Source: JALUZX01 sp964561605 (GTDB lineage: Bacteria > Planctomycetota > UBA1135 > JALUZX01). From it: a DNA stretch of 43,466 bases. The stretch covers positions 1 through 43,466 of the forward strand of contig CAZLQD010000026.1 of assembly GCA_964561605.1 (NCBI GenBank). Direction: 5' to 3'. Positions 16,953 through 24,710 of the stretch are shown piece after piece. Numbering within the stretch: the first letter of the stretch is position 1; the number at the start of each line of letters is the position of its first letter. A model generated the notes under the pieces. That model was not told the DNA's origin. It did not search any database and worked only from the letters and a program-made list of their open reading frames with translations. The position numbers and the translations under genes were made by a program.

Positions 16953-17931
16953 TGTGGTTCCTGCGGAAGCCGTTCAAGGGACCCTCCAGGGGGCCCTGGG
17001 GGGCGATGACCTGGATGGGACAGGAGTGGACCTTCCCCATCTGCTCCTCCAGTTGCTTGAACTCCATGAGGGCCCGGGACTCGGCGGAGAGCCGTCCCTT
17101 GAGGCGCAGGAAGGTCTCCTTCATGCGGATCAGGTCCCTCACCCCGAGGAGGTTCCCCGAAAGGATCCGGCCCCGGAGGATCTCTTCGGCCCTCTCCAGG
17201 AAATTGTAGGCCCCGAGGGCCGTCCCCAGGAAGTTGTCCTCGAAGCTCTTCTCCGGCACTTCCCCGTGGTTGCAGGTCACCACGACGACCCGGGAGGGCT
17301 TTTCCTCCAGGAGGATCTGGAGGGGCTGGAAGCTCGAGAGGGCGCCGTCGGCCAGGGGCTCCTTCCGGGCGTCGGGATCACCGGGAGGTGGAGCCTCGAC
17401 AGGCTCCACCAGGAAAGGAAGGGATGCGCTGGCGAAGAGGTAGGACAGGACCCACTCCTGGTATTCCGGATTGTTCCAGAATACGTGGTGTCTTCCCGTC
17501 TTGAGGGAGGTCACCCCCCCCAGGAGGGTCTTGCCGCTGGAACAGAGCATGGCCGGGTCGATCTCGGGGGAGAGCAATCGCCTGAGAGGCGTCAGGTCGA
17601 AGACGCTGTTCTTCCCCGCCAGGGGGCCGACGAACCCTCCTGTCCTGAGCCAGAAGACGCTCTTCCGCCCCTTGATCTTCTCCAGCCAGACCCTCTGGAG
17701 GCGGTCGGCGTAGATGGCCAGGGAGGAGACTGCCCTGGTCCGATCCTCCTCCCTGGGGGCCTGGGCGAGGAAGCCCGCCGTGAGAGCCGAGTCGGAGAGA
17801 CCGTAGAAGAGCTGGAAGTCCAGCTTTCCCTCCACGACCAGGGTCTCCACCACCCCGGCGCAGAAGGCGCCGTAGGACCTGGGACAATCCAGGAGGAGGG
17901 CCGCCGAACCAGGAGAGCCGGAGGCGGTCAC
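16882..17931 (-). CDS. Patatin-like phospholipase-family protein with degenerate motifs
   Basis: The protein has 349 residues. The layout matches the patatin family: a short N-terminal strand, then DCPRSYGAFCAGVVETL in place of the glycine-rich DGGGxRG oxyanion loop, then YGLSDSALTAG (43-53), where Ser46 sits at the nucleophile elbow but the second Gly of GxSxG is Ser48. ASASLPFLVEPV (168-177 region) and the catalytic-Asp motif DGA at 195-197 are well kept. Ser and Asp are therefore present, but the oxyanion loop is unusual and activity is uncertain. GTG 17931 overlaps the stop of the tolC-like gene as GTGA. No signal peptide is evident, so the protein is probably cytoplasmic or peripheral at the membrane. 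Confidence 0.78.
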   Translation of the reverse strand: MTASGSPGSAALLLDCPRSYGAFCAGVVETLVVEGKLDFQLFYGLSDSALTAGFLAQAPREEDRTRAVSSLAIYADRLQRVWLEKIKGRKSVFWLRTGGFVGPLAGKNSVFDLTPLRRLLSPEIDPAMLCSSGKTLLGGVTSLKTGRHHVFWNNPEYQEWVLSYLFASASLPFLVEPVEAPPPGDPDARKEPLADGALSSFQPLQILLEEKPSRVVVVTCNHGEVPEKSFEDNFLGTALGAYNFLERAEEILRGRILSGNLLGVRDLIRMKETFLRLKGRLSAESRALMEFKQLEEQMGKVHSCPIQVIAPQGPLEGPLNGFRRNHIKANLEAGHQAARRFLRAGGLED

Positions 17932-19529
17932 TCTCTCTCCCTCCGGCTCCTGGGGGCCTCCTGGAGGGGTTCGAGGCCCATGGCCCGCTTCAGCCGGGCC
18001 AAGCCGGTCTTGAACTGGGCCACGGCCCTGGCCAGGCGGGTACGGGCGGCGGCCAGGGCCTCGTTCCTCCTCTGGACTTCGAAGGTGATGGTCTTGCCGG
18101 CCTTGTACTTCTCCTCCTCCACTCTCAGGTTGGTTTCGGCCAGGCGGACGCTCTCCTTGGCGGCTTGGATCTCCTTGCGGAGGCTCTTCAGGTCCCTTAC
18201 TGCGTCCCGGATCTCCTTCCAGACGCTCACCTCCTTGAGCCTCAAGGCCCTGCGGGCCTTCTCCAGGGCGAGCTCGGCCCGGCGCAAGGCGCCCCGGGCC
18301 GCCCGGTTGCCCAGGGGGATGGAGAGTTCCAGCCCCAGGCCCCAGGCGGGATACTTGCTCCTACGCATGTGCCCCCAGAGGTATTCCGTGTGGGGATCCA
18401 CGTCCTCCACGTAGTAGCTCCCCACGACGTTGAGCTGGGGGAGATACATGGACTCGGCCTTCCTGAGGGCCTCTTCGGCGTCCTTCACCATGAGCCGGGC
18501 CGCTTCCAGGTCGTGCCGGCGCTTCATGGCGGCGGCCGCCGCCTCTTCCGGCTCGGGGATGGGGAGTTCCAGGTCCTCTTCCAGGGGGGATGTGGGAACG
18601 ACCCGGAAGCCCCAGTCCTTGTCGTCCCGGAAGGGGAAGACCAGGAGCTTCAAGGCGTCCTCCGCAGCCAGGACCTGGTTCTCCGCCTGGATCAGGTCCT
18701 CTTCCCTGCGGGCGATGTCCGCCTGGTCGGCCACGCGGGCCACTTCGGGGGCGAGGGCCGCCTTGATCCTGCTTTCCGTAATGGAGAGTTGCTCCCTCGC
18801 CAGGGCCAGGCTGATCTTCCGGACCCGGTAGTTCTCCCTGGCGAAGACCAGGTTCCAGTAGGCCTCGGTGACGTGGAGCAGGGTTTCCTGGACCAGGTCT
18901 TCGTGGGCGCTGGCGGCGGCCTTGGCCCCGATTTCGGCCCGGGTGATCTCCGTGCGGTTCACCGCCGTTCCCGCCCCCCTGAGGAGGGGCTGGGAGATCC
19001 TGAGCCCCAGGCCCGAACTCCACTGGGAGAAGAAGCCCACTCCGAAGCCCGTGGCGGTGGGCATGGGGGCTTCGTACCGGTTGTACCGGTAGTCGAAGGA
19101 GAGGTCGTAGAGGGCCCCCGTCAGGATCTTCCCCTTGAAGCCCGTCTTGAAACCGTAACTCTTCGAGCGCATGGATGGCCGGAAGGGGGAGCGGGGAGCC
19201 GTCTGGGCCTCCTGGTAGAGAGGGGAGAGGTAGAAGGCCGGGTCGAAGAACCCCGAGGCCGCCAGGATCCCCGCCCGGGCGATGGGCTTGTTCAGGACAT
19301 CCACCTTGAGGTTGAGGTTGTTCCTGGCCGCCATGGCGAGGCATTCCTCCAGGGTGACCTCCATCTTCCGGCCGGGAGGATTCAACACCGGGTCGTTTTT
19401 CTCGATCCCGGCGGCGGCCTTCCCCTCCGGCGGCGAGGAAGGCCCCTTCCCTTGGGCCGGGGCGGTGGGAGCCGGAAAGGCCAGGATCCCAAGGGCGGTG
19501 AAGGCCGCGAAGACCGATCTGGACGACAT
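17928..19529 (-). CDS. TolC-family outer-membrane efflux protein
   Basis: The protein has 533 residues. A signal peptide (MSSRSVFAAFTALGILAFPA) is followed by a TolC-type duplicated helix-barrel pattern: VTLEECLAMAARNNLNL, long coiled coils (GAKAAASAHEDLVQETLLHV; ALEKARRALRLKEVSVWKEI) and the strand pattern SGLGLRISQPLLRG. The spacing and the N-terminal NNLNLKVD region match outer-membrane channel partners of RND/ABC pumps, implying a diderm envelope. ATG 19529 has GGAGG 7 bases upstream. A strong promoter lies at 19617-19645. There is no pump or membrane-fusion gene nearby; the downstream coupled gene is patatin-like, an unusual neighbour. Confidence 0.88.
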   Translation of the reverse strand: MSSRSVFAAFTALGILAFPAPTAPAQGKGPSSPPEGKAAAGIEKNDPVLNPPGRKMEVTLEECLAMAARNNLNLKVDVLNKPIARAGILAASGFFDPAFYLSPLYQEAQTAPRSPFRPSMRSKSYGFKTGFKGKILTGALYDLSFDYRYNRYEAPMPTATGFGVGFFSQWSSGLGLRISQPLLRGAGTAVNRTEITRAEIGAKAAASAHEDLVQETLLHVTEAYWNLVFARENYRVRKISLALAREQLSITESRIKAALAPEVARVADQADIARREEDLIQAENQVLAAEDALKLLVFPFRDDKDWGFRVVPTSPLEEDLELPIPEPEEAAAAAMKRRHDLEAARLMVKDAEEALRKAESMYLPQLNVVGSYYVEDVDPHTEYLWGHMRRSKYPAWGLGLELSIPLGNRAARGALRRAELALEKARRALRLKEVSVWKEIRDAVRDLKSLRKEIQAAKESVRLAETNLRVEEEKYKAGKTITFEVQRRNEALAAARTRLARAVAQFKTGLARLKRAMGLEPLQEAPRSRRERE

Positions 19530-19616
19530 GGGCGCCCTCCGTAGGTCGAGGTTTCTCCTGGAAAACCGTGGAGGACGGGCTTTCCTTCCGGCCGCCCTCC
19601 CGGAAGAGGTCGGTCC

Positions 19617-19645
19617 AGGATAGGCATCCTGGCGGGGCGGTTCAA
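19617..19645 (-). promoter_or_regulatory. Sigma-70-type promoter for the tolC-like gene
   Basis: On the minus strand TTGAAC (19645-19640) and TATCCT (19622-19617) are 17 bp apart, a close match to the bacterial housekeeping consensus. The expected transcription start near 19610 leaves a leader of about 80 bases. Confidence 0.55.
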
Positions 19646-19670
19646 ACAGGACCCCCGGAGGATGGGAAGT

Positions 19671-21014
19671 TTACTTGATCGGGGCGGCGTAACAGGCCCC
19701 GACGGCCAGGAGCCAGGCGGCCTTCTCCCGAAACCCCAGAGAGGTCGGAGGAGGAAACCTTCCTTCCCTGATGAGCCGCAGGGTCCCTACCCCGGCGGCG
19801 GAGCCGGAACCGGGTCTCCAGGAGAGCTGGAGCAGGAGGAAGGGATCCTTCCAGTCCCTTCGGGCTCCCTCCCCAACAGAAGGGGGGAGATCCTTCGGGA
19901 AGACCCGTTCCAGGGCGGCCCGAGCGCCCAGGGCCTCATCGCCTCCTCCGCGGGCCCGCCTTTCCAGCTCTTCCCGGATCTTCTTCAAGGCCCTTCCAGG
20001 ATTCTTGTGGAGCAGAATCGGAGCCCATCCCAGGGCCTGGGCCGCGTCTGCCAGGGCCCAGTAGGGGACCCCTTCCAGGGCCTCTCCTTTGCCGGCGAAG
20101 TTCTCGAGAAGCCAACCCATGGCCTTTTCCACCCTCTTCCGCCGCCCCCCCACTCCCAGGAGTTCCATCTCGGAAAGGAGGACGGCCGTCTCCACCTTGG
20201 CGGCCCGGCCGGCCTCGTTCCAGGCCCGGAGGAGGCGAGGAAGGTCCTCTTCCAGGGCCTTCTCGGAGTTTCCCGCCAGGAAGAGAGCCCGGATCCCCAG
20301 GGCCAGATCCAAGGGGTCCCCGACCCGGGAGAGCCCTCCGGCCAAGGCCCGCGAAAGGAGGGTGACGAACCGTTCCAGGCCTCTTTCGGGAGAGGGCCTT
20401 GCCGCCTTCCCGGCCTTCTTCCTGAAGGAGGTGAAGTACCACTTGGTCTTGAACCGGTTTTCCTGGACCAGCCACTCCCTGTAGGAGAAGGAGAGAGAGG
20501 GGTACGAAGAATCCCCTTTCTCTTCTTCCAGGAAAGGACCGGCCTCGGCGGGCCCGGTCTCCTTTCGCACTTCTTCCTGGGCGGGGACGATCCTTTCGAT
20601 CATGTTTTTCAGGTCCACGCCCGTTCGGATCTCCACGCCCCTGACCCTTTCGGCACGGAAGTAGGAGACCGCTCCGAGAATGGGCAAGGCCAGGATCTGG
20701 ACCAGGAGAGCCGCCGCCAGGCCCTTGACCAACCAGGACTCCCGAAGGGCCTCGCGGAAGAGGGCCAGGTTCCCTTTTTCGGCCCGGGGAGATTCCTTGC
20801 GCCGGGACCTTCTCTCCTCCTTTTCCAGGAGCCTCCGGACCCCTTCGAGGACCCGCCTGGAGGGTTCGGGGGAGGGTAGCCTGGAGAAGGTCTCCAAGGT
20901 CTCCCGGAGTCCCCGGAGTTCTTCCTCGGGTGGCCGGGGCAAAGCTCCCTCTCCCTGGAAGAGACCTTCCAGGAGGTCTTCCCGCCCGTTCTTCTCTTTC
21001 CTGTCCTCCCTCAC
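19671..21014 (-). CDS. Probable membrane anti-sigma factor with helical-repeat sensor domain
   Basis: The protein has 447 residues. The cytoplasmic N-terminus (1-96) is charged and helical, and includes ELRGLRETLETFSRLPSPEP, like many anti-sigma N-domains. One transmembrane helix is seen at about 97-118 (LVKGLAAALLVQILALPILG). The remaining 330 residues are extracytoplasmic and mostly helical, with repeats such as DPLDLALGIRALFLAGNSEK and EGVPYWALADAAQALGWAP, reminiscent of an alpha/alpha toroid. The start GTG 21014 overlaps the sigma-factor stop as GTGA, the standard coupling of an ECF sigma with its antagonist. The anti-sigma role is inferred from topology and neighbourhood; no zinc-binding HxxxCxxC is seen. 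Confidence 0.6.
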   Translation of the reverse strand: MREDRKEKNGREDLLEGLFQGEGALPRPPEEELRGLRETLETFSRLPSPEPSRRVLEGVRRLLEKEERRSRRKESPRAEKGNLALFREALRESWLVKGLAAALLVQILALPILGAVSYFRAERVRGVEIRTGVDLKNMIERIVPAQEEVRKETGPAEAGPFLEEEKGDSSYPSLSFSYREWLVQENRFKTKWYFTSFRKKAGKAARPSPERGLERFVTLLSRALAGGLSRVGDPLDLALGIRALFLAGNSEKALEEDLPRLLRAWNEAGRAAKVETAVLLSEMELLGVGGRRKRVEKAMGWLLENFAGKGEALEGVPYWALADAAQALGWAPILLHKNPGRALKKIREELERRARGGGDEALGARAALERVFPKDLPPSVGEGARRDWKDPFLLLQLSWRPGSGSAAGVGTLRLIREGRFPPPTSLGFREKAAWLLAVGACYAAPIK

Positions 21015-21622
21015 GACTTCCTCCCGGTCTCTCCCGTCTCTTCCGCCTTCGGAAGGTCCTTTCTCAGCTTGCCCTTGAGTGTCTTCAAGGCGTGGAACAT
21101 GCGGGACTTCACCGTGCCCTCGGGGATCTCCAGGATCCGGGCCACTTCCTTGTAGGGAAACCCCTGGTATACGGCCAGCTCGAAGACCTCCCGGGCCTTG
21201 AGGGGAAGTTCCTCCATGGCCGCCCTGAGAAGGCGGGCCTCCTCCTCCCGGCAGGCCGCTTCCACGGGGTCGGCCGATAGGCCTTCCAGGAGGCTACCCA
21301 GTGAGGCGCCCTCTTCGGAGAGGGGCTTGTCCAGGGAGGCGGGCCTGGGGTGGACGGCCTTCCTCCGAACCTTGTCGACCCAGAGATTCCGGGCGATCCG
21401 GAAAACGAAGTAATCCAGTTTCCCCGAAGCCTGGTAGGTGGGAGCGGCCTTGATCATCCTGAGAAAAACCTCCTGGGTCAGGTCCTCCGCCAGGAAACGA
21501 TCCCAGCACAGCCGGAAGAAGAACCCCATCAGGGGACCTTGGTACTTGAGGACGATCTCGTCGAAGGCCCCGGTCGCTCCGTTCCGGAACGCTTCGAGGA
21601 GGTCCTGGTCCTTTTTCGGCAT
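21011..21622 (-). CDS. ECF-type RNA polymerase sigma factor
   Basis: The protein has 203 residues. Region 2 is clear (FDEIVLKYQGPLMGFFFRLC, AEDLTQEVFLRMIKA, DYFVFRIARNLWVDKVRRK), as is region 4 (LPLKAREVFELAVYQGFPYK then EVARILEIPEGTVKSRMFHA, a helix-turn-helix). There is no region 3, as expected for ECF factors. ATG 21622 is preferred (MPKKDQDLLEAF); GTG 21634, four codons earlier, is also possible. It lies 48 bp after tsaE and is followed at once by its probable anti-sigma factor. On the minus strand TGAAC...CGTT spaced by 16 bp, just upstream at the end of tsaE, resembles an ECF promoter and may mean autoregulation; this is weak. Confidence 0.92.
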   Translation of the reverse strand: MPKKDQDLLEAFRNGATGAFDEIVLKYQGPLMGFFFRLCWDRFLAEDLTQEVFLRMIKAAPTYQASGKLDYFVFRIARNLWVDKVRRKAVHPRPASLDKPLSEEGASLGSLLEGLSADPVEAACREEEARLLRAAMEELPLKAREVFELAVYQGFPYKEVARILEIPEGTVKSRMFHALKTLKGKLRKDLPKAEETGETGRKS

Positions 21623-21670
21623 GGGCCTAACCACACGAAGTTAGAGAAAACGGCCGGGAAGCAGGGCGGT

Positions 21671-22180
21671 TCAAAGTTCCCCCGGGAATTCTTCTTCGAC
21701 CTCTTCCAGGACTTTCCTCCACCGCCGGGGATCGCCGGAGAATCGAATCCTCCGGACCTCCGGGAGGCCCGGGAAGGACAGGATGCGGACCCAAAGGAAC
21801 CCGGGAGGAATCCAGGCCTCCAGCTTGTCCGCCCATTCCACCAGGGCCACCCCCTCCCCTTCCAGGAGAACCTGGCCTCCTTCCTGGAGGAAACTCTCCT
21901 CCTTGGCGGCGAAGTACCCGTCGAAGTGAAAGAAGGGCACCGGGCCGGGATACTCCACCATGAGCAGGTAGGAAGGGCTGGAGACCTCCTCGGCCCCTTC
22001 CACGCCGAGACCCCTGGCCACCCCCCGGGCGAAGAGGGTCTTTCCCGCTCCCAGTTCCCCCACGAGAGCGAGTCCGTCGCCCTGGGAGAGGCGCCTGCCG
22101 AGGTGGGTCCCCAGGGTTTCCGTCTCCCCGGGGGAACGGGTCTCCAATTCCAGGAGGAGGGGCTCTTTTCGGACCATCAC
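21671..22180 (-). CDS. tsaE: tRNA threonylcarbamoyladenosine biosynthesis ATPase TsaE
   Basis: TsaE is the ATPase that recharges the TsaB-TsaD complex making t6A at position 37 of ANN-decoding tRNAs. The 169-residue protein has Walker A GELGAGKT (41-48), SSPSYLLMVEY matching the switch Thr/Ser region, FFHFDGYF in the place of HxDxYR, and VALVEWADK corresponding to the family's ExxWxE motif. GTG 22180 overlaps the stop of the signal-peptidase-like gene (GTGA). The length and motifs are normal. Confidence 0.93.
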   Translation of the reverse strand: MMVRKEPLLLELETRSPGETETLGTHLGRRLSQGDGLALVGELGAGKTLFARGVARGLGVEGAEEVSSPSYLLMVEYPGPVPFFHFDGYFAAKEESFLQEGGQVLLEGEGVALVEWADKLEAWIPPGFLWVRILSFPGLPEVRRIRFSGDPRRWRKVLEEVEEEFPGEL

Positions 22181-22668
22181 AAGAAATCCAGGACCAGAAG
22201 GACCCGGGCCCAGATCTTCCCGGCCGGAACGGGCCCGTGTTCCAGGCTGTCTGGAAGGAGGGAGTCCGGGTTGTCGTTGAGGAGGAAGAGTTCCCCCGGC
22301 GGGACCTTGGAGGGAACGACCGCCCCGGGGGGTATCCTGTGGATCGTCCGCTTCCCGTTCACGTAGAGGATGTCCTCCCGGACCTCCAGCCTGTCCCCCC
22401 CCAGGGCGGCCACCCGGGCGATCCGCCCTTTTCCCTTGTAGCGGTAGATGACCACGTCCTTCCGCTTGGGCGGCCTGGGCTTCAGGTCCACCAGGAGGCG
22501 GGATCCCGGGCGGTAGGCAGGGACCATGCAGTCGTTCGCCTCGTTCATGGACCAGATGTGGTACCTGGAGACCAGGAGGTAGGCGAAGACCATGGTGGCC
22601 CCCAAGAGGACCATCCTGGCCCAGCGCATCACCTTCCCGGGGTCGATCCTTTCCGCACCTTCCTTCAT
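22177..22668 (-). CDS. Signal-peptidase-I-like protein lacking the Ser/Lys dyad
   Basis: The protein has 163 residues. It has one N-terminal membrane helix (about 16-35) and S26-family order: NDCMVPAYRPGSRLLVD (45-61) corresponds to the SMxPTL box, KRKDVVIYRYKGKGRIARVAALGGD (68-92) to the RGDIVV...KRVxGLPGD box, and LNDNPDSLLPDSLEHGPVP to GDNxxxSxDSRxxGxV. The nucleophile Ser is Cys47 and the general-base Lys is Ala84 (IARV instead of IKRV). The fold is kept, but the canonical mechanism cannot operate. ATG 22668 overlaps the preceding stop as ATGA. A true LepB presumably exists elsewhere in the genome. Binding or chaperone-like roles are possible but unproven. Confidence 0.8.
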   Translation of the reverse strand: MKEGAERIDPGKVMRWARMVLLGATMVFAYLLVSRYHIWSMNEANDCMVPAYRPGSRLLVDLKPRPPKRKDVVIYRYKGKGRIARVAALGGDRLEVREDILYVNGKRTIHRIPPGAVVPSKVPPGELFLLNDNPDSLLPDSLEHGPVPAGKIWARVLLVLDFL

Positions 22669-24710
22669 GAAAAGAAACCTGCCTCTCTCAGGGCCTCCTC
22701 CAGGCGCTTCCGGGAGAGCCTCCCGTCCAGGACCACTTTGCCCGGTTCGGGCCTCTCCAGGAGATACTCTTCCAGGTCCGGCTGGGAGAGGATCCGTTCC
22801 ACCAGGGCTTCCCTGCCTTCTACGAGATAGTGCCCTTCCGGCGTCTTTCGGACACCTGCCCCCTCGCCCCACTCGCGGAGGGCCCACCGGACGTTTCCCG
22901 GCAGGGGCGCCCTGCACCGCCCCTCCAGCCACTCCAGGACCTCCTCTCCCCGGAGGCCTCCCTGGATTCCCCGGGAGAGGCTCTCCTTGCTCAGCCGGAA
23001 GTGGACCACCTGGTCGGAGAGGGTCCTCTGGGCGAAGCGGTCCAGGAAGTGGACCGCCTCTTCCTGGTCCCTTCCCGGGAAGAGGAGAACCTCGAAATCG
23101 GGTGTCACCAGGAGGGTGGCGACCTCCTCTTCCCCCCCTCCCCCGGGGCCCTCCTCCAGGAGGTCCTCTTCCCCCAGGCGGGGGGCGGCCAAGATCCGCT
23201 TCCCCATGGCCGTGAGGGCGATCCCCGCCAGTTTCCCTTCCCGATAACCCAGCTCCAGAAGCCCCAGGAGGTGGAGACGCCGCTCCATCCACTCTCTCAG
23301 GTGGAGAGCCATGAGAAAGGGAGTCTCCAGGCTCCCCAGGAAGGAGCGCCTGAACCGGCCCTGGTAGAAGTTCTCCCCTTCCAGGACGTTCAATCCGGCA
23401 AGGTAGGTATTCCGGGCGAGGAAGGGAAGGGCCATGGGAGGGACCCACTTCCCCTCGGGCAGGTTGCCCAGGTAGACCAGGAGCCTCCGGCGCATCCTGG
23501 CCTGGTGGTATGGCTCTCCCGGGGCCCCCTTGTCCTTGACGGCGAATTCCACCAGGTCCCGGATCCTCTCTTCCAGGTCCATGGATCCGGCCTCCTCCCC
23601 CTCGGGAGTGGGGACCCAGCGGTCCCCTTCGGCCTCCAGGTATCCCCGGGTCCAGGCGTAGCGGACGAGGAAACGGAAGGCCTCGAGGGGACCGATCCGC
23701 CCCCCTCCCATGGGAAGGAGGGCCTGGCGGACCTTCTTCTCCACCCACTTGTGGGGCTTGCCCTGGTCGGTGAGCCTCAAGGGGGTCCTTCCGGCCAGGT
23801 GGAGGAGGCGGGAGAGGTTGGAGACCAGGTCCACCCCGGAGAGGACCTCCCTCTCGGGTGGAGGTTCCTCCAGGGCGGCCCGTCCCAGGAAGGCCCGGCA
23901 GGTCTCCAGGAACAGGACCAGGCACTCCTCCTTCAGGTCCACGCCGAAGGGCACGAGGTTGAGGAAGCGGACCGTGCCCAGGGCCTCCCTCTCCAGGGCC
24001 GCCCGCCAGGCCGCTCCCTCCCAGGGTGGGGCCTCCTCCCATTTCCTGAAAGAAGAAAAAGGAAGGATCCCTCCCTGCTCCTCCAGGGCCCTGAGAACGA
24101 CTTCCTTCAGCCCGGAGGGAAGGCGGTCCATCCTCTTGCGGATTCCTTCGGGGGAGGAGAGGAGGCGGGAAGCGCACCGCCGGGCCGTGAGATCCTCTTC
24201 CTGGCCGCTACCCTCCACCCAGGCCTTCCGTTCCAGGAAGCCCGAAAGGGTCAGAGGATGGGCCAGGCCCACCTGGTCCCTCCTCTCCAGCCAGAGGAGC
24301 AGGCCTCCCAGTTCCCGGGGGATTCCCCAGAGCGTCTCCTGGCCTGAGCCTTCCAGGGGGAAGAGGAGGCCTTCCTTCTCCAGGACGGCCAGGCAGGACT
24401 GGACGGCCTGGACGGTGACCAGGGGGCGGGGAGGGTTCTCGTAGAGCTTCCTCTCCCTGATGGCGAACCCGGGCGCGGAGAGAAAGGCCTTCAGGAGGGC
24501 CTGGAGTTTGGGGGAGAGCCTCTTCACCTTCCTGGCGGCCAATCCCTCCCTGCGCATCAGGGCGGCCAGGCGCTTCTCCGCCCCGTTCCTCCAGGGCCTC
24601 CCCCCCCTCTTCCTCTCCCGGGAGGGGCCCCTCTCCCAGGCCCGGAGGGCCTCGGCCAGGCCTTCGTCCCCCAGGCCCTTCAGGACCTTCTCGAGCCTCA
24701 CCCCCTTCAT
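22665..24710 (-). CDS. Helicase-associated (XPB/Ssl2 N-terminal-like) protein
   Basis: The protein has 681 residues. It is a mostly helical protein with winged-helix-like pieces in the N-terminal part (PRPLVTVQAVQSCLAVLEKE) and a C-terminal segment VATLLVTPDFEVLLFPG, which matches the strand-rich core of the 'helicase conserved C-terminal domain 3 / XPB-Ssl2 N-terminal' family. In actinobacteria this family is typically encoded next to the XPB helicase (Rv0862c beside Rv0861c in M. tuberculosis), the same arrangement as here. There is no Walker motif, so it is not itself an ATPase. ATG 24710 overlaps the XPB stop as ATGA. It probably partners or regulates XPB; its biochemical role is not established. 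Confidence 0.78.
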   Translation of the reverse strand: MKGVRLEKVLKGLGDEGLAEALRAWERGPSRERKRGGRPWRNGAEKRLAALMRREGLAARKVKRLSPKLQALLKAFLSAPGFAIRERKLYENPPRPLVTVQAVQSCLAVLEKEGLLFPLEGSGQETLWGIPRELGGLLLWLERRDQVGLAHPLTLSGFLERKAWVEGSGQEEDLTARRCASRLLSSPEGIRKRMDRLPSGLKEVVLRALEEQGGILPFSSFRKWEEAPPWEGAAWRAALEREALGTVRFLNLVPFGVDLKEECLVLFLETCRAFLGRAALEEPPPEREVLSGVDLVSNLSRLLHLAGRTPLRLTDQGKPHKWVEKKVRQALLPMGGGRIGPLEAFRFLVRYAWTRGYLEAEGDRWVPTPEGEEAGSMDLEERIRDLVEFAVKDKGAPGEPYHQARMRRRLLVYLGNLPEGKWVPPMALPFLARNTYLAGLNVLEGENFYQGRFRRSFLGSLETPFLMALHLREWMERRLHLLGLLELGYREGKLAGIALTAMGKRILAAPRLGEEDLLEEGPGGGGEEEVATLLVTPDFEVLLFPGRDQEEAVHFLDRFAQRTLSDQVVHFRLSKESLSRGIQGGLRGEEVLEWLEGRCRAPLPGNVRWALREWGEGAGVRKTPEGHYLVEGREALVERILSQPDLEEYLLERPEPGKVVLDGRLSRKRLEEALREAGFFS

